Source: JAGNLV01 sp964612145 (lineage in GTDB: Bacteria; Zixibacteria; MSB-5A5; GN15; FEB-12). Taken from it: 64,000 nucleotides of DNA. The position numbers and the translations under genes were made by a program. The stretch covers positions 98,860 to 162,859 of the forward strand of contig CAZTBP010000009.1 in the NCBI GenBank assembly GCA_964612145.1. Direction: 5' to 3'. Positions 41,521 through 51,426 of this stretch are shown piece after piece (positions within the stretch are counted from its first letter, which is position 1; each line of letters begins with the position of its first letter). Under the pieces are notes generated by a model. The model ran no database searches. It was not told the origin of the DNA and saw nothing but the letters and a program-made list of their open reading frames with translations.

Positions 41521-42603
41521 ATGAACGGTGTCGAACAATATTTTGACTTAAACCTCTGGCATTCCATCGATGTCATCTTCCTGGGTTTTGTCGGCGGTGT
41601 ACTCAGCGGGTTCATCGGTACCGGCGGCGCTTTTATCATGACTCCCGGGATGATGAACCTTGGTGTACCGGGTGTGATCGCAGTCGGCTCGAACCTCACT
41701 CACAAATTCGGCAAGTCCCTGATGGGTACGAAACAGCACAGTGAGATGGGGCATGTCGACAAGAAGCTGGGATTGTACTTGCTTGTGACTGCCCTGATCG
41801 GGGTCCGACTGGCGGCCTGGCTCAACAGCTATCTTTTTGAATTGAATAAGGATGCTTCCTCGAAAGCGGCCGGGGCGGCCGGTGACCTGTACATCAGCGG
41901 ACTCTACGTGGTCGTGCTCTCTGTCATTTCGATTGCAATGCTGATCGATGTGCGCCGGTTTGAGTCGACCGATGTGCGGCGGGCCCGGCATGTATCGCTG
42001 GCCGAAAGGATCGCGCGCTTTAAGCTGGCGCCCCGAGTTTACTTTCCGGTTGCCGATGTAACCCTGTCGGTCTGGCTGGTCGGACTGGTGGGGCTGCTGA
42101 CGGGCTACCTGGCCGGATCGATCGGTGTGGGCGGTTTCCTAGGCGTGCCGGCGATGATTTACATCTTTGGTGTGCCGACAGTGGTCGCGGCGGGGACGGA
42201 AGTTTACCTCGCGATATTCATGGGAGCGTTTGGTGCATTGAACTACGCCTGGAACGGCTATGTCGATCTCCGGCTTACTTTCCTGCTGTATCTTGGTTCT
42301 TTGTCCGGTGTCTATATAGGAACCTATGGAACCAAGGTGGTGAAAGAGAAACTGATCCGATTGACTACTGCGCTGGTTATTTTGGTAAGTGTATTGAGCC
42401 GGTTGACCGTCATTCCGGTGTATTTGGAACGGCTCGACGCCATCGCACTTTCCAAGCCGGTTATCAGCATTCTCAATATCACGAGCCGCATAATCCTCTT
42501 TGGCGGGGGAACCGCCGGTGTCTTTTATATTCTCTTTAATGTCATTCGTGCCTACCGGAATCGTCGGAAAGTCCGTAAGCTGCTCGACAAGACTATATCG
42601 TAA
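41521..42603 (+). CDS. TauE/SafE-family sulfite/anion exporter
   Basis: About 360 residues, with roughly eight hydrophobic helices and two TauE/SafE repeat motifs (GGVLSGFIGTGGAFIMTPGMM and LTGYLAGSIGVGGFLGVPAM). Members export or import sulfite, sulfonates, sulfate or other anions. In a sulfate reducer it might handle sulfate or sulfite. The ATG at 41521 is preferred; a TTG at 41509 overlapping the previous gene is possible. It forms an operon with the kinase-like membrane protein. Confidence 0.88.
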   Translation: MNGVEQYFDLNLWHSIDVIFLGFVGGVLSGFIGTGGAFIMTPGMMNLGVPGVIAVGSNLTHKFGKSLMGTKQHSEMGHVDKKLGLYLLVTALIGVRLAAWLNSYLFELNKDASSKAAGAAGDLYISGLYVVVLSVISIAMLIDVRRFESTDVRRARHVSLAERIARFKLAPRVYFPVADVTLSVWLVGLVGLLTGYLAGSIGVGGFLGVPAMIYIFGVPTVVAAGTEVYLAIFMGAFGALNYAWNGYVDLRLTFLLYLGSLSGVYIGTYGTKVVKEKLIRLTTALVILVSVLSRLTVIPVYLERLDAIALSKPVISILNITSRIILFGGGTAGVFYILFNVIRAYRNRRKVRKLLDKTIS

Positions 42604-42749
42604 ATCAGATTAGTCCTGATTCCGAAATACGCCTTGACGGATTCCCGATCGACTGCCATATTACAGCAGGATACATCGATGAGTCACATCCCAGTGGTCG
42701 AGAGGCCGTTTTCAATAAAGAAATATTTATGCCGTCCAGGAGGCGAAAA

Positions 42750-45482
42750 ATGACTTTCAAAAATCTCAGCACAGTCATGTTGATCTGTGCGTTTCTTATT
42801 ATCGGTTCAGTACAGGCACAGGATTATGGTGTGGCGGATACTGTGCGATTCGACATCGATACACTGGTTGTAAATCAATCACGACATATTACCGTCACTA
42901 TCGTTAACGACTATGCTATCCATGCCTTCGATATCGCCATGTGGCTGGAGGCTGACGTCGGCTGGGCAATATATGATTCCCTCGTTTGGGTCGGCCGAAT
43001 GGCCGATCCGCGTGTGTTAGGTGATCGACCTTTTCCGACGTTTATCTTCGACGCCACCCCGCCTGATACGTTTGCATTTGTGGGGCTGTCGGGGCCGGGG
43101 AGTTTGGATCTTCCCCCGGGGAATACAGCGGTAGCCGAGCTCTGGGTCACCGGGGTCGATACCGGCCGGATTATCGCAGTGGACGGTCAGTGGCCGCCCG
43201 CAAATCGGAATATTTTTGTCTATGATGACGGAGGAGATACCGAACCGTATATGAAAGGCGACACTGGCGTGGTGATCGACGGCACGCCGTTGCCGGAAAT
43301 CACGGTGGAACCAGCTGTCGAGGGTATCGCATCGCAGCTGATCACATTTGATGTTGCGGCAAATTCACCGGTCGGATACCCGGTAAGTCTGCAGTTGTCT
43401 TCATTCGCGGGGTATGACGACGGTGCCGTTCTGCCCCAGTCATCGCCATCGTTTAATTCAGCTGCGGACACTTTCAACTGGACTCCTTCTACTTCCGACG
43501 TAGGCATTTGGCGGGCTACTATTGAAGCCTGCGACAGTTCGGGTGGGTGCGCCTGTGCGGACGTGATGGTTCAAGTGGCTGCCGGCAATGACTACCTCGT
43601 TGATTTTAACGTGAGTGAAACACCAACCGCACTACGTTATGTCACTCTGGAACACGTAAATCTGGACAGCGACGCCGAACCTGAACTGTTTGCCGGTGGT
43701 ACCGGGGTTTTGTATACTGATATGTTCGGGACATACGACAACGTCGCCGGCTCTCCGATGTCGTCGCTGTACACATTTAACTCTAACTTCCCGCGACGTG
43801 GCTATCAACTTGCCTATGTCAATGACGACGATTACGTGGATGTCGTTATGTCGCGTTTTGATTTTGAGGCTGGCGAAGCGCTCAAGGTACAACTGGGAAT
43901 ACCGGGTGGCGGATTTGACACGACCAACTTCTCGATCTCTACCATCATCCCGCGCGGCTCTGAGATGATCAATTACAACAACGATCAGTACCTGGATTTT
44001 GTGAGTGTCGGGACGGCCCTGATTGTCTACAACGGCGGTGAAAGCCCTTATTTTAGTGAAGGCCTGTCCACGGCGGACAGTTCGATTAGCGTAAACGGAG
44101 CTGATTTTAACCAGGACGGTTACGACGACCTGGCTGTCGGATCGGGTGATTTCATAAACATTTATCTCAATAATGCCGGCAGCGGCCTGACCCTCCACAC
44201 TCAGTACCAACAGGAATTCGGAGCGACTGATATTGATATCACCAACGAAGGGTCTGATTTCAACGCCGACGGCCTCTTTGATCTTTGTGTCGCAGCCCCC
44301 TCGGTTGGTGGAGAATACAGCAACATTTTCATCTATATCGGTGACGGACTCGGCGGGTTTACGCAATCTCTGGTCAAGAGAGTTAAAGGTCAGACAGTCG
44401 CAAACCGGATTGGTGATATCAATGGTGACGGACACCTTGATATCGTCTATATGAATGCGACCGAGAAGATATGGGGAATCCTGTTCGGCGATGGCACCGG
44501 TGCTTTTCCGAGTGAGCAGCGACTGATAATACCGGCCTATAGGCCATACCGTGTGAGTATCGCCGACTACGATCTTGACGGTGATCAGGATATCGTAGTT
44601 GGGTCGTATAACACAAATATTGATCAGGAGACATCACTATTCTTCTACGAAAACACGCTGAATCCATCCGGATTCGTTCGAACCAATATGCAGCTCAATT
44701 CAATGAACAACGCTTCAATTGAAATGACCTCGCCCTCAGGACGCGTACTTAATACAATTTCATCCACGATGCCGTCGGGAACCTACCAACGCCGCAGTCT
44801 GGATCAGGACTCACAGCTCGATGCGACGACATCACTGGGCGTTGTTGAGTCCGGAGCTTACAGTATTAAGGCCGTACCGCAGCCCGGCGCCGCGCGAAGC
44901 GAAACCTTCACGATAGAGTACAGTCTCGACGGACAGTTGTACCGACTTGCGAAGGACGCCTCCATGCGGCTCGAGGGGTACGACTTCGCGATGTATCCCG
45001 GCGGAGCGTCCGAGGTTCTCCCGGTCACCGGCGCATTCGTCTACTCAACCGCCCCAACACTGAGTTGGGTCGGCAGCGGTGAGTTCGACATCCAGATAGC
45101 CACCGACCCGGCCTTTACCAGCATATTGCACTCGGCAACGGTCTCGGACAATTCGTACTCCGTACCGGACCCGATTGCGGCAATGGATACGACGATAGTC
45201 TACTGGCGTTACAAACTATCAGGACAGTCAGGCTATGACAACCTGTTTGCGCTTAATGTGGTACCGGGCGGCAGTGGAAGCTGCGGTGATATGAATGCCG
45301 ACGGCATGGTGAATGTCAGTGATGTGACGTTCTTCGTGGCGTTCCTGTTTAGTGACGGTCCGTCGCCGGTTGACTCCAACCTGGCCGATGTTGACAGTTC
45401 AGGGCGGATGGATATCTCCGACCTTACCGTGTTGATATCGTACCTGTTCAGATCCGGTCCGCCGATGAATTGTCCGGGATAA
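42750..45482 (+). CDS. secreted FG-GAP/VCBS-repeat protein with C-terminal dockerin-like domain
   Basis: A 910-residue protein starting at 42750 with AGGAGGCG upstream and a Sec signal (STVMLICAFLIIGSVQAQ). A cohesin-like N-terminal segment (VRFDIDTLVVNQSRHITVTIVN, IAMWLEADVGW) is followed by an Ig-like part. Repeated Ca-binding FG-GAP motifs come next (NQDGYDDLAVGSGD, NADGLFDLCVAAPS, INGDGHLDIVYMN, DLDGDQDIVVGSY). The C-terminus holds two dockerin-type loops (DMNADGMVNVSDVTFF, DVDSSGRMDISDLTVL). Such proteins are abundant in Zixibacteria and related bacteria; surface adhesion or complex assembly is possible. Confidence 0.8.
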   Translation: MTFKNLSTVMLICAFLIIGSVQAQDYGVADTVRFDIDTLVVNQSRHITVTIVNDYAIHAFDIAMWLEADVGWAIYDSLVWVGRMADPRVLGDRPFPTFIFDATPPDTFAFVGLSGPGSLDLPPGNTAVAELWVTGVDTGRIIAVDGQWPPANRNIFVYDDGGDTEPYMKGDTGVVIDGTPLPEITVEPAVEGIASQLITFDVAANSPVGYPVSLQLSSFAGYDDGAVLPQSSPSFNSAADTFNWTPSTSDVGIWRATIEACDSSGGCACADVMVQVAAGNDYLVDFNVSETPTALRYVTLEHVNLDSDAEPELFAGGTGVLYTDMFGTYDNVAGSPMSSLYTFNSNFPRRGYQLAYVNDDDYVDVVMSRFDFEAGEALKVQLGIPGGGFDTTNFSISTIIPRGSEMINYNNDQYLDFVSVGTALIVYNGGESPYFSEGLSTADSSISVNGADFNQDGYDDLAVGSGDFINIYLNNAGSGLTLHTQYQQEFGATDIDITNEGSDFNADGLFDLCVAAPSVGGEYSNIFIYIGDGLGGFTQSLVKRVKGQTVANRIGDINGDGHLDIVYMNATEKIWGILFGDGTGAFPSEQRLIIPAYRPYRVSIADYDLDGDQDIVVGSYNTNIDQETSLFFYENTLNPSGFVRTNMQLNSMNNASIEMTSPSGRVLNTISSTMPSGTYQRRSLDQDSQLDATTSLGVVESGAYSIKAVPQPGAARSETFTIEYSLDGQLYRLAKDASMRLEGYDFAMYPGGASEVLPVTGAFVYSTAPTLSWVGSGEFDIQIATDPAFTSILHSATVSDNSYSVPDPIAAMDTTIVYWRYKLSGQSGYDNLFALNVVPGGSGSCGDMNADGMVNVSDVTFFVAFLFSDGPSPVDSNLADVDSSGRMDISDLTVLISYLFRSGPPMNCPG

Positions 45483-45507
45483 AACTCACACTATATGGAT
45501 AAATACA

Positions 45508-45538
45508 CAGGTCGTTCCGTTCGGAGCGGCCTGTTTTT
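45508..45538 (+). terminator. terminator after dockerin protein
   Basis: A stem CAGGTCGTTCCG/CGGAGCGGCCTG (with G-T pairs) is followed by TTTTTGTG. Confidence 0.9.
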
Positions 45539-45879
45539 GTGTTGAAAAGGAATGGCAATAGTCATTGTGCAAAGGTTTTTCAGACGCTCGCATGCGAAAA
45601 TCCAATCGGTGTGCTCAATGCACACCAGAATGATTCGGGCATCGTCGGAGAAATGCCATAGCCGTAGCCGGATTGGCACAATTTTGGGTTAATAACGGCT
45701 CCAGAATTCCCGGCATGTTCCCTGAAGTCACTACTGACCAGTTTGATCGCCTTGGGTGCCTATATAGTTGACCAAGGTGTCGGCTGCCACATAAATCGCT
45801 CCGACACAAATGGATGTTGACTTGAGACGACTAGTTTAACTTCTTGAAGCGAGGTACCATTAGAGCGAGAAAGGACGCT
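45539..45879. other. intergenic region with small hairpins
   Basis: About 340 bases with no credible gene. It contains an inverted repeat GGTGTGC-TCAAT-GCACACC (45608-45626). Minus-strand frames here (45491-45679 and 45615-45809) have no ribosome sites or recognisable domains. The start of the next gene lies at 45880. Confidence 0.5.
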
Positions 45880-47451
45880 ATGCGAAACAGATTCAGCAGT
45901 GGAATACTGATCGCTTTTGCTGCAGTGACAATGCTGTTGCTGTCGGTCGGCTGCAGCGACGACGAACAGGATTCCAGTGGACCGGTTATCGTGCTGAGTG
46001 CCGATGAAATCGTGCGGTCTGTTCCGTTTGGCGTTAATCCGCAGGCGCAGTGGGTGCGGGTCACCAACGGCGGTGATGGCCAGACCTCTTATACGGCCAC
46101 TGTGGGTGGTGGCAGCAACTGGCTGCGGCTGTTCAATGCCGCAAATGACGTCCCCGACAGCTTCCTCGTAAGCATCACTGTCGGGAATATACAGGCAGGC
46201 ACCTATATTGATACCGTGTGGGTTTCGGCACCCAATGCGACCAACAGTCCGCTGGCGCTCCCGGTTACTCTTGAGATAACCAATGTAATTCAGGTATCGC
46301 CGACAGCGATAGAGTTTTTGGCTAACTCGCAGGGCCAGCCGCCTGATTCGGTGGACCTGGTCATTTCCGGCCAGAGCACCTCGCCGCTGGATTATTCGCT
46401 AACCAAAAATGAGGCCTGGCTGCTGCTGTCCAAAACGGCCGGCATGGCCCGTGACACGGTCATTGTCAATGCGGATATTTCCGGACTGGTCCCCGGCATT
46501 TACAAGGACACGATAACGGTGTCGGCGCCTGCGGCCGAGAGTCAGGTCGATGTGCCTGTGACAATGATACTGGCCAGCTGGCTCCAGCGGAACTACATTA
46601 ACCCTCGCAGTCTACAGGGTGTGTTTTTCTTTGACCAGCTCAATGGTCTCGCCGTTGGTGTCTCGGAAAATTTCGCCGGCGGTGGGCAAGTGCTGACAAC
46701 CTCCGACGGTGGAGTGAGCTGGAGCGAATTGCCGACTGCCGACGGTTTGGCCGACCTGGACTTCGTCAATGACACAACGGGCTGGGTAGTCGGGGCTAAT
46801 TCGCGGATTATGCATACAATGGATCGCGGGGCAAACTGGCAGATGCAATCATCACCTGTCGATTCCGTTATCTTCAACACGGTTGATTTCATCGACACGG
46901 CCAACGGCTGGGTCGCCGGCAATAGCGGAGTTATTCTGAACACGATCGACGGGGGCGCCAACTGGACTCAGCAAACCTCCACGACTACCCAGGACATCAA
47001 GGGGATATTCTTTATTTCCCCGGACAGCGGCTGGGTCGTTGGGAATTCCGGGCTGATTCTCTCTACTGCCGACGGCGGCACGACCTGGGTGGAGCGCGAC
47101 TGGCCGAGCGATATCGATTTCTGGAATGTTCACTTCACAAATAACCTCTCCGGCTGGATTGCCGGTGAGGCGGGTCGGATCCTGCACTCTGCCGATGGCG
47201 GGGTCACGTGGGCGGCGCTGACCACCCCCACGACAGAAACCCTCAACGCATTAACGTTTTCGGCCGGCGGCCGGGGCTGGGCGGTCGGTCAGAACGGGAT
47301 AATCATTTTCTCCGAGGACGGTACAAACTGGACGATCCAGCCAAGCAATGTCACAACTCAACTCACCGACGTATTCTTCCTTGATGAAGATATCGGGTGG
47401 ATCGTGGGTGCCGAAGGAACCATTCTGTACACCACCGGCGGTGGATTGTAA
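45880..47451 (+). CDS. lipoprotein with two BACON-like domains and YCF48/BNR-type propeller
   Basis: A 523-residue lipoprotein from the ATG at 45880 (AAAGGA upstream), with lipobox LLLSVGCSDD. Residues about 30-235 hold two BACON-like Ig domains (NWLRLF, AWLLLSKTAG, TVIVNADISGLVPGIYKDTITVS). Residues about 240-520 hold seven or so YCF48-like blades with the repeated pattern GWVVGxxGxIxxTxDGGxxW (NDTTGWVVGANSRIM, ANGWVAGNSGVIL, GWIAGEAGRILHS). Substrate unknown; the propeller may bind glycan or protein at the surface. Convergent with lgt. Confidence 0.78.
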   Translation: MRNRFSSGILIAFAAVTMLLLSVGCSDDEQDSSGPVIVLSADEIVRSVPFGVNPQAQWVRVTNGGDGQTSYTATVGGGSNWLRLFNAANDVPDSFLVSITVGNIQAGTYIDTVWVSAPNATNSPLALPVTLEITNVIQVSPTAIEFLANSQGQPPDSVDLVISGQSTSPLDYSLTKNEAWLLLSKTAGMARDTVIVNADISGLVPGIYKDTITVSAPAAESQVDVPVTMILASWLQRNYINPRSLQGVFFFDQLNGLAVGVSENFAGGGQVLTTSDGGVSWSELPTADGLADLDFVNDTTGWVVGANSRIMHTMDRGANWQMQSSPVDSVIFNTVDFIDTANGWVAGNSGVILNTIDGGANWTQQTSTTTQDIKGIFFISPDSGWVVGNSGLILSTADGGTTWVERDWPSDIDFWNVHFTNNLSGWIAGEAGRILHSADGGVTWAALTTPTTETLNALTFSAGGRGWAVGQNGIIIFSEDGTNWTIQPSNVTTQLTDVFFLDEDIGWIVGAEGTILYTTGGGL

Positions 47452-47462
47452 AGGGCGAACGC

Positions 47463-48296
47463 TCAGCTTTCGGAAACGATCCTCAGCCCTTCCGGAGTGT
47501 CAATTGGGGCGCGACGTTTCTGGTAGACATAAATAATCACTCCCAGCACAAAGAGACTGATAGAAATTACCTGGTTGTAGGTCGGTTCCATCCCGGCCAG
47601 TTCAAAGTGCATCTCAGCCTCGTAGTACCGCACATACTCAATGATGTAACGGAAGGCAGCTTCCACCATAAACAAAACCGCCACCACCTGCCCCAGGAAC
47701 TTCCTGTTCACCAACAGCCAGTGCAGAATCAGCAGCAGCAGCAGTCCGTACAGTGAGCTGTAAAGCTGCGAGGGATGTAGATGGTCAGTGCCGTAAATGT
47801 AATAGGGAAGAGAGCCTTGTGGGAAGCTCACGCCCCACGGGAGGTCGGTTGGAGTACCAAAGCAGCAGCCGTTGAGAAAACAGCCTACCCGCGTGAACGC
47901 CAGGCCGAGTCCCAGAGTGGGGGCGAAGTAGTCAAATACGTCCAGGACCGACATGCCTCTTAACCGGGCATAAATGAATGATCCGACAATGGCGACAACC
48001 ACGCCGCCGTATAGATTCAGCCCGGCAATCCCGAACTGGCCGGTGGCGAACGGGTTGAATGTCGCGGTCCAGTTTCCGGAAAACTCCTCCAGATGAAACA
48101 ATACGTAGAACAAACGAGCGCCGACAATGCCGCCGATGGTCATGATGTAAGCGGTCGTGAGAAACGGCTCAAACGGTTTGCCGTGTTTCTTCGTCACCCA
48201 GCGCACGTAGAGGACGCCGAGCAAAAACGAAATCGCCAGCATCAGGCCGTAACTGCGAATATGTATCGGGCCAAGATCGAATACTTCAGGATGCAT
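47463..48296 (-). CDS. lgt: prolipoprotein diacylglyceryl transferase
   Basis: A 277-residue polytopic membrane protein with the Lgt signature region GLAFTRVGCFLNGCCFGTPTD and the catalytic-type motifs IGPIHIRSYGLML-like N-terminus and HPSQLYSSLYGLLLL. It attaches diacylglycerol to lipobox Cys, the first step of lipoprotein maturation, and thus serves the several lipoproteins in this window. The coding region overlaps the upstream PAP2 gene by 11 bases. Confidence 0.95.
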   Translation of the reverse strand: MHPEVFDLGPIHIRSYGLMLAISFLLGVLYVRWVTKKHGKPFEPFLTTAYIMTIGGIVGARLFYVLFHLEEFSGNWTATFNPFATGQFGIAGLNLYGGVVVAIVGSFIYARLRGMSVLDVFDYFAPTLGLGLAFTRVGCFLNGCCFGTPTDLPWGVSFPQGSLPYYIYGTDHLHPSQLYSSLYGLLLLLILHWLLVNRKFLGQVVAVLFMVEAAFRYIIEYVRYYEAEMHFELAGMEPTYNQVISISLFVLGVIIYVYQKRRAPIDTPEGLRIVSES

Positions 48297-49206
48297 AATT
48301 GGTGCGAAGCTCCTTCTTTGGCACTCTCACAGTACCGGTGTCCTCGGTGAAGTTCTCAAATTTCCAGGCCAGCAGGGTGGCGACCACGGCAATCGCGCCA
48401 CCGACCACCACGTCACTGACATAGTGGAACCGTCCCCACACGGTACCAATTGCGAGGCCGGTCGTGACCGGTATCATGAGCCACAGCCATTTCTTATAGT
48501 GCCGGGCAGAATACAAAACCAACACCAGAGCGACGCCGAAATGTGATGACGGCATGCAGCCGCCGCGAACAGCGCCGTGACGTATCACGCTGTTGACAGC
48601 CTCGCGAAAGAACGGTCCTTGAATCTCGTTGGCGTACTGGCCCATGAAGAACCAGCGCGGTCCCTCCACAGGATAGAGAGAAAACAGCAGATATGAAACA
48701 AAAAACGTGAGGCTGACAGCCGCCATCGAGCTGCGAATCACCTTGTAATCGCCTCGTATATATACCAGGGCCATGAAGACCGGGATCATCGGGTAGTATA
48801 GAAAATAGCAGGCCGAGAACAGCTCGTTGAGAAAGACATTGAGCAAATGCTGATCGATGTACACAGTCGGGTGCACGCCGAAGATCGCCAGCTCAAACGC
48901 GGTCAGATGCGTATCGAAAAACTGATCGAAGAACAAAAACATCGTCCCGCCCGTCATCCTGTAAAATCCGGTGAACAGCAGCACCGGGTAAAGCAATCGA
49001 AGCATGTGAGCCAGGCGGCTGCGCCGTTTATCCAGATAGTACCCGATCGCAACCACCAGACCCGCCATCGCGGCATAGAATATCAACTCATCGACGTACG
49101 CGGTCAATGGTCTCCCGAGAACAACCAGTAAAGCCACCATAAGGAGACAGTAGCCGATGATAAGACGGTCAAAGAGATAGTATCGTTCACTTGCTCCCGG
49201 GGTCAT
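48286..49206 (-). CDS. PAP2-superfamily (inositolphosphotransferase-like) membrane protein
   Basis: A 306-residue membrane protein with about eight helices. It carries the PAP2 motifs MPSSHFGVALVL (SGH region) and GRFHYVSDVVVGG (SRxxxxxHxxxD region). Layout and length resemble the PAP2_3 (Aur1/Ipt1-like) group. It may dephosphorylate lipid phosphates or transfer phospho-headgroups. It overlaps rsmI by an ATGA and lgt by 11 bases, so the three are in one operon. Confidence 0.8.
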   Translation of the reverse strand: MTPGASERYYLFDRLIIGYCLLMVALLVVLGRPLTAYVDELIFYAAMAGLVVAIGYYLDKRRSRLAHMLRLLYPVLLFTGFYRMTGGTMFLFFDQFFDTHLTAFELAIFGVHPTVYIDQHLLNVFLNELFSACYFLYYPMIPVFMALVYIRGDYKVIRSSMAAVSLTFFVSYLLFSLYPVEGPRWFFMGQYANEIQGPFFREAVNSVIRHGAVRGGCMPSSHFGVALVLVLYSARHYKKWLWLMIPVTTGLAIGTVWGRFHYVSDVVVGGAIAVVATLLAWKFENFTEDTGTVRVPKKELRTNYAS

Positions 49207-49919
49207 GACCGTTCCTTCTTTGCCGTTTTTTCAACAATTGCAGTCCCGGCGAGTACCAGGACAATTTCGCCGCGAACAGTCCGCTCGCCGATCTTCTCAA
49301 GAATTTCCCCGGCTGTTCCACGCAGGAACTCCTCGTGCATCTTGGTCAACTCGCGGGCGACACAGCACGGCCGTTCGCCGAGTACTTCTCGCACGTCTTT
49401 GAGGGTCTTGATGATCCGATGCGGCGATTCGAAAAAGACAAGCGTGTGTTCGAGTGTACCCAGCCGCTCCAGCGTGCGACGCCGCGCGGCCGACTTGTGC
49501 GGGAGAAACCCTTCAAAGAAAAAGCGATCGGTCGGGAGTCCCGAGGCGGTCAGGGCGGGGATGATCGACGTTGGGCCCGGCAGTGGTACAATGGCAACAT
49601 CGTGCTCAATTGCCGTCCGAACGATCCGGTAGGCCGGATCGGAGATCCCCGGAGAACCGGCATCGCTGATCACTGCGACCGACTGACCCCGTCGAATCAT
49701 ATCGATTAGTTGCTCGGCGCGAGCCCGCTCGTTAAAATCGTGATAGGAAATAAGCTTTTTGTCGAATCCGAGCGCTTTGAGCAATCGTCCACTGTGACGG
49801 GTATCCTCGCACGCAACGAAGTCAACCGATTCCAGCACGTCTATTGCCCGTCGTGAAATATCAGCCATGTTGCCGATCGGGGTTGGAACCAGGTACAGCA
49901 TCCCGGAATCATCGGTCAT
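49203..49919 (-). CDS. rsmI: 16S rRNA (cytidine1402-2'-O)-methyltransferase
   Basis: A 238-residue SAM-dependent tetrapyrrole-methylase-fold protein. YLVPTPIGNMADISRRA, VACEDTRHSGRLL, the AVISDAGSPGISDPAYRIV block and LPGPTSIIPALTASGLPTDRFFFEGFLP are diagnostic of RsmI. It methylates C1402 of 16S rRNA. It is located between nadE (10-base gap) and the PAP2 gene. Confidence 0.95.
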   Translation of the reverse strand: MTDDSGMLYLVPTPIGNMADISRRAIDVLESVDFVACEDTRHSGRLLKALGFDKKLISYHDFNERARAEQLIDMIRRGQSVAVISDAGSPGISDPAYRIVRTAIEHDVAIVPLPGPTSIIPALTASGLPTDRFFFEGFLPHKSAARRRTLERLGTLEHTLVFFESPHRIIKTLKDVREVLGERPCCVARELTKMHEEFLRGTAGEILEKIGERTVRGEIVLVLAGTAIVEKTAKKERS

Positions 49920-49928
49920 AACGTCGCC

Positions 49929-50738
49929 TTAGTCCTGCACGTGAATGTTTTCCGGAATCTCGACCCGTTTGAGCGGAGCGATATCGGGCATCTTCCGCTT
50001 GAAGGAGTTCCGGTTTACAAGCGACACCACGCGGGACACATCGGTTGGGTTGAAACCATCCTCGGTCAGTTGCTTCATGGAGTGGACTCCGTCGTCGATA
50101 ACGCGCTCGAGAATAGAGTCGATTTGATCGTAGGTAACGCCGATCTCACTCTCGTCGGTCTGGTCAACCCACAGGTCGGCACTCGGCGGCTTTTTGATAA
50201 TCTCCTGCGGCACGCCCAGGTGCGCGGCAACACTGCGAATCTCAGTCTTGTACAACTGCCCATTGGGATTGACCGAACAAGCCGAATCGCCATACCAGGT
50301 AGTGTAGCCGAGCGCTATTTCAGTGCGGTTGCCGGTGCCCAGTACGAGTCGACCGGATTCGTGGGCGATATCGAACAGGACCGCCATTCGCTCACGAGCC
50401 ATCTTGTTGCCGGCACGGAGACGATTGTCTTCGGTGATCTTTTCATAGTAGGCATCGATCATCGGCGAGATGTCTACCTCGCGGTGCTTGATTCCGAGTT
50501 GATCGATCAGGGTGCGGGCATCCTTGACTGAGGCCTCGGACGAAGTCTTGTACGGCATAATAACCGCCAGCACCTTTTCCGGCCCAACCGCTGCCACCGC
50601 CAGAGCCGCCGACACGGCCGAATCAATACCGCCCGAAAGACCGAGTACGTATCCCTGCATTCCGGACTGGAGCATCTTTCCGGTAAGAAAGCGCTTAATG
50701 GTTGTGATTGCCCGGTCTAAGTCTATCTGTGATTTCAT
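49929..50738 (-). CDS. nadE: NH3-dependent NAD+ synthetase
   Basis: A 269-residue NadE. The PP-loop LSGGIDSAVSAALA and the LVLGTGNRTEIALGYTTWYGD and ADLWVDQTDESEIGV blocks are present. There is no glutaminase domain, so free ammonia or another donor is used. It heads the minus-strand group nadE-rsmI-PAP2-lgt and is divergent to ssb. Confidence 0.95.
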   Translation of the reverse strand: MKSQIDLDRAITTIKRFLTGKMLQSGMQGYVLGLSGGIDSAVSAALAVAAVGPEKVLAVIMPYKTSSEASVKDARTLIDQLGIKHREVDISPMIDAYYEKITEDNRLRAGNKMARERMAVLFDIAHESGRLVLGTGNRTEIALGYTTWYGDSACSVNPNGQLYKTEIRSVAAHLGVPQEIIKKPPSADLWVDQTDESEIGVTYDQIDSILERVIDDGVHSMKQLTEDGFNPTDVSRVVSLVNRNSFKRKMPDIAPLKRVEIPENIHVQD

Positions 50739-50932
50739 TTTCGCGTCCTGTAATCCCGGAAATTGTTTTATAAATATGTGATTGCGCTTGTGCGTACAAG
50801 CAAAATATTGTAGTTAATAACACGGGCGGCAGCGACGTTGTTCGACAACAACAGCGCTTCCGAACGGCTTGACACCGGCTGGAGGCCGGCTTGAAGCAGG
50901 AATGTTAATCCTTAGTCACGTGAGGTTACGTA

Positions 50933-51367
50933 ATGGGTGTGAATAAAGCTATTCTAATCGGAAATCTTGGCCGTGATCCGGAACTGAAGTACACCGCCAG
51001 CGGACGTGCGGTGTGTACTTTTACTCTCGCAACCAGCGAGCGCTGGACAAATCAGGACGGTGAGCGGCAGGAACAGACAATCTGGCATAATATCGTCGCT
51101 TGGCAAAAACCGGCAGAGATTATGAACGAGTATTTGTCCAAGGGCAATCAGGTCTATATCGAGGGCCGCATTGTCAATCGCTCGTATGACGATAAGGATG
51201 GCAACAAACGGTACATCTCCGAGGTCGTTGTCCAGAACTTCCAGTTTATCGGCGGTCGCGGAGGCGGGGCATCCGACAGCGGTCAGCGGACCCAATCCGA
51301 TTCGCAGGAACAGTCAGCCGGGGTCAACGAGGGGACGCCCCCGGATGACGATGATCTCCCATTCTGA
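50933..51367 (+). CDS. ssb: single-stranded DNA-binding protein
   Basis: A 144-residue SSB. The OB-fold start GVNKAILIGNLGRDPELKYT, the WHNIVAWQKPAEI strand and the acidic tip DDDDLPF (needed for partner binding) are all present. It is divergent from nadE and followed by a terminator. Confidence 0.96.
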   Translation: MGVNKAILIGNLGRDPELKYTASGRAVCTFTLATSERWTNQDGERQEQTIWHNIVAWQKPAEIMNEYLSKGNQVYIEGRIVNRSYDDKDGNKRYISEVVVQNFQFIGGRGGGASDSGQRTQSDSQEQSAGVNEGTPPDDDDLPF

Positions 51368-51390
51368 TCAGGTTTCAACCAGTCGATTTG

Positions 51391-51426
51391 AAACGCCCTG
51401 TAAGCTGTTGTCTTGCAGGGCGTTTT
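51391..51426 (+). terminator. terminator after ssb
   Basis: A 10-bp stem AAACGCCCTG/CAGGGCGTTT (51391-51400 with 51416-51425), extended inward by TAAG/CTTG; the T-run is short. Confidence 0.8.

Noticed and set aside
45491..45809. Minus-strand frames that might be transposase remnants
   Set aside because: No catalytic motifs or terminal repeats could be identified.
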